From contig JABIBQ010000010.1 in assembly GCA_018652685.1 (NCBI GenBank), positions 1 through 35,301 of the forward strand: a stretch of DNA of 35,301 bases, written 5' to 3'. The notes under the pieces are model-generated. The model saw only the letters and a list, made by a program, of their open reading frames with translations. It searched no databases and had not been told where the DNA came from. The position numbers were made by a program, and so were the translations under genes. This document shows, piece after piece, positions 15,046 to 22,817 of this stretch; the stretch's first letter is position 1, and each line of letters begins with the position of its first letter. This DNA is from Candidatus Bathyarchaeota archaeon (GTDB taxonomy: Archaea > Thermoproteota > Bathyarchaeia > TCS64).

Positions 15046-15789
15046 CTAGAGCCCCAGAAGCCTCTTCAGGTTCCCGGTACAGACGGCTCCCACATCCTCC
15101 TTGCACATTTCCTTTACCTCGCCTATCAGCTCGCAGCAAGTGATGACGCCCTCGGGGTTGCTGGAATCGGTCTCCGTGAGCAGATATTCAATAGGGGTCT
15201 CGGCTACAGCCTTGATGAATATCGGGTCGCCCGCCTGAATGGTCCTTAGCCCAATGCTGAGCATGATGCCGTGGTCGACGCATTTACGGGCGTAGTCGAT
15301 GTCTTTGGAGAATCCATGTATCGCCAGCCCCGTGTCTGTGTTGCCGGAGTCGATGAGTATCTCAAGCATCTCCTGTCCTGGGGCACGGTCATGTACGATG
15401 GCCGGCATCTTGAGCTCCCTCGCGATAGCGAGTTGCTTGTCAAGCGCATTATGCTGGACATTTGGGTCGATGAAACGGTCCTCCCGCACCCACTCATGGG
15501 TCATCCTCCCAATGAAATCGAGGCCGATCTCACTGATGGCAACACATTCTGGATCCTTGACCAGCTCTTTGAAACGATCACCAACGTCCTCGCTGTACTC
15601 ATCGGCATACCACGGATGGACCCCAACGCATGATTTTATTATCTCGTGCCTTCTTGCCGTGTTAATGGCCTGCTCCGATGAGGAGAGATCTATCCCGCTG
15701 GTGAGGAGGAGCTTGAAACCAGTCTTCTCTGCCTCCCTAATATCACCCAGACTCATATCACCAAGATGACAGTGGCTTTCAGAATACAT
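15046..15789 (-). CDS. TatD family metal-dependent hydrolase
   Basis: A 247-residue TIM-barrel protein of the TatD family (amidohydrolase superfamily). Ligand motifs appear in order: 'SESHCHLGD' (HxH), 'CVGVHPWYADE', 'ISEIGLDF' (bridging Glu), 'AIVHDRA' (His), 'AIHGFS' (His) and 'LLTETDSSN' (Asp). All expected metal-binding positions are kept, so it is probably active. Characterised members are nucleases or deoxyribonucleases acting on DNA ends, but many archaeal members are uncharacterised. The length is normal. The ATG at 15789 is the first possible start with good family alignment. The gene lies upstream of the MFS transporter. Confidence 0.85.
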   Translation of the reverse strand: MYSESHCHLGDMSLGDIREAEKTGFKLLLTSGIDLSSSEQAINTARRHEIIKSCVGVHPWYADEYSEDVGDRFKELVKDPECVAISEIGLDFIGRMTHEWVREDRFIDPNVQHNALDKQLAIARELKMPAIVHDRAPGQEMLEILIDSGNTDTGLAIHGFSKDIDYARKCVDHGIMLSIGLRTIQAGDPIFIKAVAETPIEYLLTETDSSNPEGVITCCELIGEVKEMCKEDVGAVCTGNLKRLLGL

Positions 15790-15908
15790 GAAAAAATAAT
15801 AGGCAGAGGGATTGATAGCATTTACCTCGATTTGGGGGTATTTGAGTCAAAATATCAATAATCACTAGTTTGCGCTGTTGATTCGTTCCTTCAATTGGAG
15901 AAATAGAG

Positions 15909-16856
15909 CTAATCAGCCTCAATAACTGATCTCGCGGTTAGCCTGACCGCCTCCGCGCTACCATACTTGGGAGTCCAATCAACTGATTTCAGCTCCTCCA
16001 TGTCCAGCTGCATTATCTTGACATCTCCTTTCCAGCCTCGGCCTCCGTCAACGCCGCCCGTCAATCTTATTTTTGCCTCAGCGAGACCCATCTCGTCCTT
16101 AACTGTCTCGGCTATCTCAAGGACGTTTGTCCTGTCCCACGAGCCGATGTTGTAGATGTCCACCTGGTTGCCCCTCTCTATCCCCTTCAAGATGCCGGAG
16201 ATACAGTCATCGACATACAAGTAGGACTTGGACTGAGAGCCGTCCCCAAGTACCTCAAGCTCCCCCGAACTGGCTCTGAGCTTGTGAACGAAATCGTAGA
16301 TGACGCCGTGGTTGCTCCTTGGCCCCACAACGTTTGCGAGGCGGTATATAATCGCCCTGAATCCATACATCGAAGCGTATGCCGTTAGAAGTGCTTCGCA
16401 GGATAGCTTGGATGCGCCATAGAGCGATATAGGCACCAGCGGGCCATAGTCCTCCCGTGTTGGGATTGCATCGGCCTCACCGTAGACAGTGCTTGAAGAC
16501 GTGAACGCAATAAATCTCTGTTCTCCGCTTCGCCTCATGGCCTCTAAAAGGTTGTATGTTGCCTCGATGTTCTGCCTGAAGTGATCCTCAGGAGATGCGT
16601 TCTTGGCGTTGACCTCTGGATTGGCTGCCAGGTGGTAGACCTCGTCACATCCCTTGAGCGCGTTGTCAAGGGAGGTCTTGTCAAGCAGGTCCAATTCCAT
16701 AAGCTCCATCATTGGGTCATCGCCCCACTGTGACAGGTGCTTCATACTTCCTGATGATAGGTTATCAATCACCCTCACCTCTTTGCCGTCATTGATTAGT
16801 CGGTCCACGAGGTGGCTGCCGATGAACCCAGCCCCACCAGTCACAATGGCCTTCAT
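15909..16856 (-). CDS. NAD-dependent epimerase/dehydratase (UDP-glucose 4-epimerase-like)
   Basis: A 315-residue short-chain dehydrogenase of the extended type. 'MKAIVTGGAGFIGSHLVDRL' is the NAD-binding GxxGxxG start, 'VYHLAANPEVN' the next strand, 'FTSSSTVYGE' carries the catalytic Ser/Thr, 'YGASKLSCEALL' the YxxxK pair, and 'RLANVVGPRSNHGVIYDF' the sugar-binding segment. Such enzymes interconvert nucleotide sugars (for example UDP-glucose/UDP-galactose) for surface glycans. The start at ATG 16856 fits the Rossmann motif; the frame is open further upstream but overlaps the next gene and lacks homology. It lies downstream of the RDD protein (39-base gap) and a few kilobases from another sugar-nucleotide gene. 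Confidence 0.85.
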   Translation of the reverse strand: MKAIVTGGAGFIGSHLVDRLINDGKEVRVIDNLSSGSMKHLSQWGDDPMMELMELDLLDKTSLDNALKGCDEVYHLAANPEVNAKNASPEDHFRQNIEATYNLLEAMRRSGEQRFIAFTSSSTVYGEADAIPTREDYGPLVPISLYGASKLSCEALLTAYASMYGFRAIIYRLANVVGPRSNHGVIYDFVHKLRASSGELEVLGDGSQSKSYLYVDDCISGILKGIERGNQVDIYNIGSWDRTNVLEIAETVKDEMGLAEAKIRLTGGVDGGRGWKGDVKIMQLDMEELKSVDWTPKYGSAEAVRLTARSVIEAD

Positions 16857-16894
16857 TTTAATCAAATCATGAGAGAGCCATGTCCCATAAGAGG

Positions 16895-17947
16895 TTAACG
16901 CGGACGTCGCTGTCCAGATATTCCGGGTAACAAGTAGAAGAATAACTGGAGCAGAAAAAAGACTAGCATAGCCGAGAGATAAATCATCACCCCGTCTATG
17001 GTCAACGGAACGTTCCTTAGTAGTACACCAAGTCCCAGCCCCGATGCGCCGTTCACTATATCCTGGGCTGCTTTCATGGGTCGCAGTTTGAGGATATACC
17101 TGACGACTCCCGATATTATCCCCCACACGCCCATGGTCATTAGGAACCAGTAGAAGGCAGTGAGTAGGTTTGTTGGGGGCACATGGAGCCCGATTTTCGC
17201 AAAGGAGATAACCCAGCCCAGAGCCTCAGCGGGCAGGCTGGGGGTATTCAGGATAATTGTCGCTACCACCACGAAAAGGACGCCGATGTTCAGGGCGGAG
17301 ATAGGGTCAAACGTAGGAAGTAGATCAACGGGGATTATCTCGCGTTCATTTGCCCTCCTCGCATGAGGCATGGATACGAATGGAATCCATATCCCTGAGC
17401 CGCTGTAGGCCACGTAAGTCCCGCTGGCCTTGTCCATGTACTTGTCGCGCGGGTCAATAGAGGAGAGAACTCCTCCCAGGAAATCGAATAGGACGAGAAC
17501 CCAATGGGACTTCGATAGGTTTCTTATGATCACTGCAATCAAACCAGGGTTCTTCTCCCTCCTGTTCACCACTTTTAGCCCGAGTATCTGTTTCCCGAAC
17601 GTTGCCCCGTAGACGTACTCGGTTATTACCGAATACACGACTTGGGCTAGCCCCAGGTAGAATGGAGCAGCCCAAACGCCCTTCCACGCCCAGTCAGTGC
17701 CGAACAGGGAGCCTATGAGCAAAGGGAAGTACGCAAAAATGGAGAGCAGAAAACCGAAGACTGCTATCAGAAAGGCGTCGATGATATATGCGAAGAGCCT
17801 CATTGCCCAGAAACTCTGGAGTTTAAAATCCTGCACCAGAATCTCAAAGCCGTCCTGCCTGACTGTGCTGACAACTGGCCTCCCGCACTTGAAACAGTAC
17901 TGGTCTTGGTCACCGTTGTACTCTCCGCAGTATTGGCAGCGTGACAT
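16895..17947 (-). CDS. zinc-ribbon and RDD-domain membrane protein
   Basis: A 350-residue protein. Residues 1-25 form a zinc ribbon, 'CQYCGEYNGDQDQYCFKCG' (CxxC...CxxC). An RDD membrane domain follows, with 'MRLFAYIIDAFLIAVFGFLL' carrying the Arg and Asp of the family name, a second segment near 'PFYLGLAQVVYSVITEYVYG', and 'TFGKQILGLKVV', the typical RDD end motif. Then come several more hydrophobic segments (about 220-345). The zinc ribbon would lie in the cytoplasm. RDD proteins have been linked to ion transport or stress roles, but function is uncertain. It starts at ATG 17947, about 40 bases after the TrmB-type regulator gene on the same strand. Confidence 0.78.
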   Translation of the reverse strand: MSRCQYCGEYNGDQDQYCFKCGRPVVSTVRQDGFEILVQDFKLQSFWAMRLFAYIIDAFLIAVFGFLLSIFAYFPLLIGSLFGTDWAWKGVWAAPFYLGLAQVVYSVITEYVYGATFGKQILGLKVVNRREKNPGLIAVIIRNLSKSHWVLVLFDFLGGVLSSIDPRDKYMDKASGTYVAYSGSGIWIPFVSMPHARRANEREIIPVDLLPTFDPISALNIGVLFVVVATIILNTPSLPAEALGWVISFAKIGLHVPPTNLLTAFYWFLMTMGVWGIISGVVRYILKLRPMKAAQDIVNGASGLGLGVLLRNVPLTIDGVMIYLSAMLVFFLLQLFFYLLPGISGQRRPR

Positions 17948-17984
17948 CGCTAACGATATTATTTAAAGAAGTGAGATTTAAGGT

Positions 17985-18815
17985 CTACTCGGAGTCGAAT
18001 TTCCATTTCAGTATGAGCATGCTGCCCAGTGCTTTAACGACCCCAGGGTGCGCCGTTACTGCTGCTTCCCTCAGGAAGAAGGGTACGCCTTCCTCCTCCA
18101 CAAGGAACAGGGCCCTGCCTCCAATCTCGTGATCCATGATGCAGCCCCGGATCTCCACCTCGGGGCTATACTTAATCTGAGCACTCTCGCCAAGAACCTC
18201 CTTCAACGCCGTGAGGTTCACTTTCTGTTTTGCAGCGTCATCGTCGCTCAGGGAACCGGGTTCCCTCATCATCACCTTTATGTCAACGTTCTTCCTGACC
18301 GCCTCCTCAAGATCTTCTTTTACCTGTTCGATGTACGCCATTGCCCTGGTTGATATTATCAGGGTCTTTTCAGCGGTCCGGTACATCTTGCGGGTCTCAT
18401 CCATCGAGACATGACCTACGCTGACTATCCGGATTAACCCGGTCCTAACCTCACCAGTACCTGCCTTCATGAATAGCTGAGATGCCACGTCCTCGAAGCC
18501 AGCCCTATAATCCTCAATAACTGTGAGCTGCTGCCTGATCTCGTAGCGTGATGCAGAGACAAGGGCATCGGCGATCTCCTCCGGCGTCAGGGGAGAATAT
18601 AGGGCGGGTCGCCCTGGCCTCACTATGAGTAGACCTTTCTGGCTGAGCTCGTCCAGCACGCCGTATATCCTCGCGTTTGGGACACCGCTGGCCTTGCTGA
18701 GGTTTGTCGCCTTTGTCTCGCCAAGATGTATGAGGTGAGCGAGAGCTGATGCCTGGTACTCGTTGAGCCCCATGTTGCTGAGGGTGAATTTTAACTGCGT
18801 TACTTGGCGTTCCAT
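17985..18815 (-). CDS. TrmB family transcriptional regulator
   Basis: A 276-residue protein from ATG 18815. The N-terminal winged helix reads 'LSNMGLNEYQASALAHLIHL', 'ATNLSKASGVPNARIYGVLD' and 'KGLLIVRPGRPALYSP', the typical TrmB DNA-binding domain. A coiled segment (about 85-125) leads to a C-terminal effector domain with 'EKTLIISTRAMAYIEQVKED' and 'VDIKVMMREPGS', like TrmB/PLD-type regulators. TrmB proteins respond to sugars or metabolites and control transport and central carbon genes. The gene diverges from the UDP-sulfoquinovose synthase-like gene over a 114-base region with one central TATA element, so it plausibly controls that gene and itself. A longer reading frame to 18899 crosses the promoter and is not preferred. 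Confidence 0.82.
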   Translation of the reverse strand: MERQVTQLKFTLSNMGLNEYQASALAHLIHLGETKATNLSKASGVPNARIYGVLDELSQKGLLIVRPGRPALYSPLTPEEIADALVSASRYEIRQQLTVIEDYRAGFEDVASQLFMKAGTGEVRTGLIRIVSVGHVSMDETRKMYRTAEKTLIISTRAMAYIEQVKEDLEEAVRKNVDIKVMMREPGSLSDDDAAKQKVNLTALKEVLGESAQIKYSPEVEIRGCIMDHEIGGRALFLVEEEGVPFFLREAAVTAHPGVVKALGSMLILKWKFDSE

Positions 18816-18860
18816 AACATTTCTGCTCCAGCAGTGTATGTCTAAAGTACTAAACATAAC

Positions 18861-18868
18861 TTTATAAG
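18861..18868. promoter_or_regulatory. TATA element shared by divergent TrmB and SQD1-like genes
   Basis: TTTATAAG (CTTATAAA on the other strand) is the only strong TATA-like element in the 114-base gap. Read leftward it predicts a start near 18839 (leader about 24). Read rightward it predicts one near 18891 (leader about 39, ending in an SD). Confidence 0.5.
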
Positions 18869-18916
18869 AGATAAACTTACTATCGCAGAGTAGTAACAAA
18901 TAATAGGTTTCAATTG

Positions 18917-18921
18917 GGAGG
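18917..18921 (+). promoter_or_regulatory. Shine-Dalgarno sequence of SQD1-like gene
   Basis: GGAGG lies eight bases before the ATG at 18930. It supports that start in a genome where many genes seem leaderless. Confidence 0.6.
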
Positions 18922-18929
18922 CAAAATCA

Positions 18930-20084
18930 ATGAAAGTAATGATTATGGGAATGGACGGCTACCTCGGCTGGCCACTTAGCATGTACCTCACGGAAAGAGG
19001 GCACGAGGTGAGCGGCATAGACAACATGACGCGTCGCAAGACTGTGGCAGAGGTAGGCAGTTGGAGCGCTACACCGATAAAATCAATCGAGGAGAGGCTG
19101 GACGCGTACAAGAAATCATCGGGTAATGACCTCACGTTCTACAAGGGTGACCTCATGGAATCAAGCTTCGTGGACCTGGCGATAAGGAAGGAGATGCCAG
19201 AGTGCATCGTCCACCTTGGCGAGATACCCAGCGCACCCTACAGCATGATGGATGTCAACCACTGTAACTACACGCAGATGAACAACATGGTGGGACACAA
19301 CAACATCCTGTTCGCCATGAAGGAGCACATTCCAGACGCACACCTCCTTAAGCTGGGCACAATGGGCGAGTACGGCACACCAAATGTCGATATCCCGGAG
19401 GGCTTCTTTGAGGTCGAGTACAGAGGAAGGAAGGACAAGCTTCCCTTCCCACGTCAGCCTGGTAGCTGGTACCACCTGGCAAAGGTCCATGAGACATGGA
19501 ACCTTATGTTCGCAAACAAGATCTGGGGCATCAGCGCCACGGACGTTATGCAGGGAGTGGTCCACGGTCTGAACACTCCTCAGATGGTCAACGATGACCT
19601 CATCACGAGGTACGATTTTGACGAGGTTTTCGGCACCGCCATAAACAGGTTCTGCGCTCAGGCAGTTGTGGGCCACGATTTGACCCCATACGGTAAGGGC
19701 GGCCAGACAAGGGGCTATTTGGCCCTGCGTGACAGCATGCAGTGCTTCACCATCGCAATCGAGGCCCCCCCGAAGGAGGGTGAGTACAGGGTCTTCAACC
19801 AGTTCCAGGAGTGCTACAGCGTGAACGAGCTGGCCGAAAGAGTCAGCAAGGTCGCTCAGGAGTACGGACTGGAGGGCAAGATATGGAACATCCCCAACCC
19901 AAGGGTAGAGGCAGAGGAGCACCGGTACAAGCCCGACATGAAACACCTGCCAGACCTGGGATTTAAGCCAATTAACACTCTCGAGGAGGAGCTTCACATA
20001 ACTATTCCCAAGCTCGTGGAGTACAAGGATAGAATCGAGGCGAAGCGAGAGTCCATCATGCCCAAAATCAAGTGGTCTGCTTAA
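18930..20084 (+). CDS. UDP-sulfoquinovose synthase-like enzyme (SQD1/Agl3 family)
   Basis: A 384-residue extended short-chain dehydrogenase. 'MGMDGYLGWPLSMYLTERGH' matches the 'GxDGYxGWP' NAD motif special to SQD1. Further signatures are 'YHLAKVHETWN' (YxxxK), 'DVMQGVVHGLNTPQ', 'FDEVFGTAINRFCAQAVVG', 'TPYGKGGQTRGYLALRDSMQ' and 'GEYRVFNQF'. In plants and bacteria SQD1 makes UDP-sulfoquinovose from UDP-glucose and sulfite for sulfolipid. In Sulfolobus, Agl3 does so for the protein N-glycan. An archaeal surface-glycan role is therefore more likely. Length is normal. It starts at ATG 18930 with a good SD. An APS kinase gene follows, which fits sulfur-sugar metabolism. The enzyme is probably cytoplasmic. 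Confidence 0.88.
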   Translation: MKVMIMGMDGYLGWPLSMYLTERGHEVSGIDNMTRRKTVAEVGSWSATPIKSIEERLDAYKKSSGNDLTFYKGDLMESSFVDLAIRKEMPECIVHLGEIPSAPYSMMDVNHCNYTQMNNMVGHNNILFAMKEHIPDAHLLKLGTMGEYGTPNVDIPEGFFEVEYRGRKDKLPFPRQPGSWYHLAKVHETWNLMFANKIWGISATDVMQGVVHGLNTPQMVNDDLITRYDFDEVFGTAINRFCAQAVVGHDLTPYGKGGQTRGYLALRDSMQCFTIAIEAPPKEGEYRVFNQFQECYSVNELAERVSKVAQEYGLEGKIWNIPNPRVEAEEHRYKPDMKHLPDLGFKPINTLEEELHITIPKLVEYKDRIEAKRESIMPKIKWSA

Positions 20085-20091
20085 TCCACTA

Positions 20092-20208
20092 TTATTTATC
20101 CTTCTTCATTATACCTTCAACGAACCAGATTGACCGATATGCGCACGGCGGGTCCAGTCTGAACACATCGCCCAGTTCTTCATAGTGCTGAGGTCCCTGT
20201 TTTGGCAA
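20092..20208 (-). CDS. possible small protein of 38 residues
   Basis: An open frame from TTG 20208 to TAA 20092 encodes 38 residues including 'HYEELGDVFRLDPPCAYRS' and 'IWFVEGIMKKDK'. The composition looks protein-like. A leftward TATA-like TATTATCC at about 20237-20244 would start a transcript near 20216, almost at the TTG. The stop lies seven bases past the SQD1-like stop in convergent orientation. It overlaps the likely promoter of the APS kinase gene. No family is recognised and the frame is short, so it may be chance. Confidence 0.4.
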   Translation of the reverse strand: MPKQGPQHYEELGDVFRLDPPCAYRSIWFVEGIMKKDK

Positions 20209-20259
20209 CGTTTTTAGGTATGGGGTAGTGTTTTGGGATAATATACAGAGAGTGTTGGT

Positions 20260-20784
20260 ATGAGTAAAGGAGTAACTGTTTGGTTCACAGGTCTTCCGTG
20301 CAGCGGAAAGACCACAATCGCGGATAGATTGGGCGAGGTACTGCTAGAGAGGGGCGAGAAGATGGAGAGGCTCGACGGGGACACTGTGAGGAAAGGACTT
20401 ACCAGTGACTTGGGTTTCAGCAAGGATGACAGGGCCGAAAACATCAAGCGCGTGACTTTCGTCGCCAAGCTGCTCACAAGAAATGATGTCAAGGTGCTGG
20501 CTACTTTCGTGTCACCCTACATCGACAGGCGCCAGCAGACCCGAGAGGAGATCAATGAGTTCATGATGGTCTATGTCAGGACACCCGTAGAAGAGTGCAT
20601 CAAGAGGGACGTCAAGGGTATGTATGCCAAGGCTCTCGCTGGCGAGATCAAGGGCTTCACGGGGATCGATGATCCATACGAGGCGCCGGTAGAGCCTGAG
20701 CTCGTTGTTGATACAGACAAGGAGACCGTCGAGGAGAGCGTACAGAAAGTACTCGCCGAGATGGAGAAAAGAGGGTATCTCTAG
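20260..20784 (+). CDS. cysC: adenylylsulfate (APS) kinase
   Basis: A 174-residue P-loop kinase of the CysC family. 'VWFTGLPCSGKTTIADRLGE' holds the Walker A GLPCSGKTT characteristic of APS kinase, 'MERLDGDTVRKGLTSDLGF' the APS-binding LDGD..R segment, 'FSKDDRAENIKRV' the family motif, 'ATFVSPYIDRR' the SPY-R motif, and 'GMYAKALAGEIKGFTGIDDP' the D-Y/M-x-K-A lid with the P-Y-E end. It phosphorylates adenylylsulfate to PAPS, the activated sulfate donor for sulfotransferases or for PAPS reduction. There is no fused ATP sulfurylase. It starts at ATG 20260; a TTTTTAGG element near 20210 may be the TATA box. The neighbouring SQD1-like gene suggests a link to sulfated or sulfonated glycans. Confidence 0.9.
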   Translation: MSKGVTVWFTGLPCSGKTTIADRLGEVLLERGEKMERLDGDTVRKGLTSDLGFSKDDRAENIKRVTFVAKLLTRNDVKVLATFVSPYIDRRQQTREEINEFMMVYVRTPVEECIKRDVKGMYAKALAGEIKGFTGIDDPYEAPVEPELVVDTDKETVEESVQKVLAEMEKRGYL

Positions 20785-20789
20785 AAATA

Positions 20790-21023
20790 TTACTCGACCA
20801 CAATCATGGTCAAGGTCGATCTGACGTGGTTCAGGCGCCTGATCTTTGTCGTGATTGTGTCCTTGAGGTTCTGCATTGTCTCGGCCTCAAGCCTCACGAC
20901 GTAATCGTATACCCCGTATACGCCGTAGACGTCTTTGACTTCCTCGATGCCCCTAAGCGCCTCGGCGACATCGGTTCCCTCACCTAAATCCGTGTTGATC
21001 AGAACGAATGCTGTGCTTACCAT
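20790..21023 (-). CDS. stand-alone Lrp/AsnC ligand-binding (RAM) domain protein
   Basis: A 77-residue protein consisting only of the RAM (regulation of amino-acid metabolism) ferredoxin-like fold of Lrp/AsnC regulators: 'STAFVLINTDLGEGTDVAEA', 'IEEVKDVYGVYGVYDYVVRL' and a final 'RSTLTMIVVE' strand. It has no helix-turn-helix. Such single-domain proteins form oligomers, bind amino acids and can associate with full-length Lrp proteins. It converges with the APS kinase gene (five bases apart). Its upstream region is full of AACGTT palindromes, which may be binding sites. ATG at 21023. Confidence 0.85.
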   Translation of the reverse strand: MVSTAFVLINTDLGEGTDVAEALRGIEEVKDVYGVYGVYDYVVRLEAETMQNLKDTITTKIRRLNHVRSTLTMIVVE

Positions 21024-21037
21024 TTACACCAATGTTT

Positions 21038-21119
21038 CGTTAACGTGACATGTTTTAACGTTTTCGAACGTTTTTTTGGGTAATACATTACAGTATATAC
21101 TAAAAACGAGTACAACGTT
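21038..21119. promoter_or_regulatory. cluster of AACGTT palindromes in divergent promoter region
   Basis: CGTTAACG (21038-21045), AACGTT (21057-21062), AACGTT (21067-21072) and AACGTT (21114-21119) lie between the RAM-domain gene and the thiolase gene. The middle two are separated by TTCG and form an exact inverted repeat followed by T residues. They look like operator sites, or a hairpin with a stable TTCG loop in RNA. They flank the leftward TATA-like AGTATATAC (21092-21100). Confidence 0.5.
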
Positions 21120-21126
21120 AGTAAAT

Positions 21127-21139
21127 CAATATAAAAATC
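21127..21139 (+). promoter_or_regulatory. TATA box of thiolase-DUF35 operon
   Basis: CAATATAAAAATC lies about 60-70 bases before the TTG start at 21198, predicting a leader of roughly 37 bases. Confidence 0.45.
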
Positions 21140-21197
21140 GACACATAACGAAGTTTGATACGTCACAACATTTATTGCGCGTAGAAAAAAAAGGTAA

Positions 21198-22442
21198 TTG
21201 GTTACTTTGTCACTTTCCCGAAAGATAGCAGTGATAGGAGCTGGGATGACCAGGTTCCACCATAAGGTCCACGCGGAGAAACAGAGCAGGGAGATGTTCA
21301 CTGAGGCCGCCATTGAGGCGGCTGGGTCCGTTGACAACGGGTTCGACCTCAGGGACGCCGATGCCCTATACCTGGGATACTTCAGCAGCGATAACTTCGA
21401 GAAACAAGCTCATACATCTGCATTGATGGCTGACTGGATAGGTGTAAACCCCATCCCAACAGCTCGCATTGAGGCAGCGTGCGCCAGTAGCGGGGTCGCT
21501 ATGAACACAGGAATTATGGCAATCGCATCGGGTCTCTATGATATAGTCATTGTCGGCGGAGTCGAGAAGATGAGGACACTTGGAACGGGAGACGTGACCA
21601 ACACCCTGGCCATGGCCGCTGACGCCAGCTACGAGGTCGCCATGGGCTTCACATTCCCCGGATTGTACGCGGCCATGACGGCGGCACATTTCCACAAATA
21701 CGGGTCAAAGTGGGAACAGTTAACGGATATCGCGATCAAGAACCATGAGAATGGGAAGCTGAACCCGAAAGCCCAGTACCAAGAGACGATCATGGATATA
21801 GCGTTGAAGCTGGGGGCTAGGAAGGGGCTGACGTTCGGAGACGAGATGGATTTCCTGAGGTCAGACCTGAACGCCATGGTAGCCGAGCCGCTGAGACTCT
21901 TTGATTGCTGCCCCATTTCGGACGGGGCCGCGACAGTGATCCTGGCCTCTGAGGAGGTGGCAAGAAAATACACAGATACTCCGGTCTGGATTGCAGGAAT
22001 GGGCCAAGCATCGGACACCATGGCCCTCCATGACAGGGATGACCTTACATCGCTCAAGGCGACGAAGCTCGCGTCCAGGCAGGCTTACGATATGGCAGGG
22101 ATAAACGCGGGCGACATCAGCTTCGCATGCGTCCATGACTGTTTCACGAGTGCCGAGATGATGGCGACTGAGGACCTTGGCTTCTTCAAGCTGGGCGAGG
22201 GCGGTAAGGCCGCCTCCGAGGGCAGGACGGCTCTTGATGGAGACATGCCCATCAACACGGATGGAGGTTTGAAAGCCAAGGGTCACCCGGTCGGGGCGAC
22301 CGGTGTAGCCATGGTTGTTGAGGTGTTCAAGCAGCTGAGGGGAGAGGCGGGGGCACATCAGTTGAGCGACCCCAGGTATGGGCTCGCCCATAACGTTGGG
22401 GCCGCTGGTGCAACGGTTAGCGTGCAGGTGTACGGGAGGTAA
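21198..22442 (+). CDS. thiolase family protein (acetyl-CoA C-acyltransferase, SCPx-like)
   Basis: A 414-residue archaeal thiolase. 'IEAACASSGVAMNTGIMAIA' contains the nucleophilic Cys, 'ACVHDCFTSAEM' the region of the second active-site residues, and 'INTDGGLKAKGHPVGATG' the His of the GHP motif. The archaeal SCPx-like subgroup condenses or splits acyl-CoAs. It commonly works in a complex with a DUF35 protein and HMG-CoA synthase in mevalonate synthesis, or in beta-oxidation. The DUF35 gene follows with its SD overlapping this stop, but no HMG-CoA synthase is present, and dehydrogenase-hydratase and ETF genes are next to it. This favours acyl-CoA degradation or butyryl-type metabolism. The start is TTG 21198; TTG 21207 is an alternative. 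Confidence 0.86.
   Translation: MVTLSLSRKIAVIGAGMTRFHHKVHAEKQSREMFTEAAIEAAGSVDNGFDLRDADALYLGYFSSDNFEKQAHTSALMADWIGVNPIPTARIEAACASSGVAMNTGIMAIASGLYDIVIVGGVEKMRTLGTGDVTNTLAMAADASYEVAMGFTFPGLYAAMTAAHFHKYGSKWEQLTDIAIKNHENGKLNPKAQYQETIMDIALKLGARKGLTFGDEMDFLRSDLNAMVAEPLRLFDCCPISDGAATVILASEEVARKYTDTPVWIAGMGQASDTMALHDRDDLTSLKATKLASRQAYDMAGINAGDISFACVHDCFTSAEMMATEDLGFFKLGEGGKAASEGRTALDGDMPINTDGGLKAKGHPVGATGVAMVVEVFKQLRGEAGAHQLSDPRYGLAHNVGAAGATVSVQVYGR
22435..22440 (+). promoter_or_regulatory. Shine-Dalgarno sequence of DUF35 gene
   Basis: GGAGGT, six bases before the ATG at 22447 and partly within the last codons of the thiolase. It fixes the start of the DUF35 gene and indicates coupled translation. 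Confidence 0.7.
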
Positions 22443-22446
22443 AACG

Positions 22447-22809
22447 ATGTCAGAGTATTTGGTTTCAAAGTTCTGGGAAGGAGTTAACAACGAGGAGCTC
22501 AAGGGATGCGAGTGCACGAGCTGCGGTATGCTCATGCTCCCAGCGAGGATCATCTGCCCAAATTGCGGCTTACGCGACTTGACCGACAAGGGGTACAAGG
22601 GAACTGGCACCGTGAAGACAAAAACTGTCATCCACGTTCCGTTGCCCAGGTTCCAGGAGATGAGCCCCCACGGCGTCGGAATCATTGACCTCGACGAAGG
22701 GGTATCCATAAGCGGGTTGCTGCTTGATGATCCGGTGATTGGCCAGAGGGTCAAGGCAGTGTATCTTGAGGATGGGGAAAAAAAGCTCCTGGCCTTCAAG
22801 CCAGTCTAG
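22447..22809 (+). CDS. DUF35 OB-fold protein with zinc ribbon (thiolase partner)
   Basis: A 120-residue protein. The rubredoxin-like zinc ribbon is 'CECTSCGMLMLPARIICPNC' (about residues 20-39; CxxC and CxxC pairs), followed by the OB-fold with 'GTGTVKTKTVIHVPL', 'GIIDLDEGVSISGLL' and 'GQRVKAVYLEDG'. Members bind acyl-CoA and bridge the thiolase and HMG-CoA synthase in archaea, channelling acetoacetyl-CoA. Here the partner is the thiolase encoded immediately upstream. The start is fixed by the SD and ATG. The gene ends nine bases before the stop of the convergent dehydrogenase-hydratase gene. Confidence 0.88.
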   Translation: MSEYLVSKFWEGVNNEELKGCECTSCGMLMLPARIICPNCGLRDLTDKGYKGTGTVKTKTVIHVPLPRFQEMSPHGVGIIDLDEGVSISGLLLDDPVIGQRVKAVYLEDGEKKLLAFKPV

Positions 22810-22817
22810 TTTCGGCC

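Noticed and set aside
16857..17126. A 90-codon N-terminal extension of the epimerase reading frame.
   Set aside because: It overlaps the RDD protein gene and the Rossmann GxxGxxG motif belongs at the very N-terminus of this family, so the ATG at 16856 is the start.
21861..22799. A 312-codon minus-strand open frame opposite the thiolase and DUF35 genes.
   Set aside because: It is the antisense shadow of two well-supported genes with clear motifs and has no recognisable protein features.
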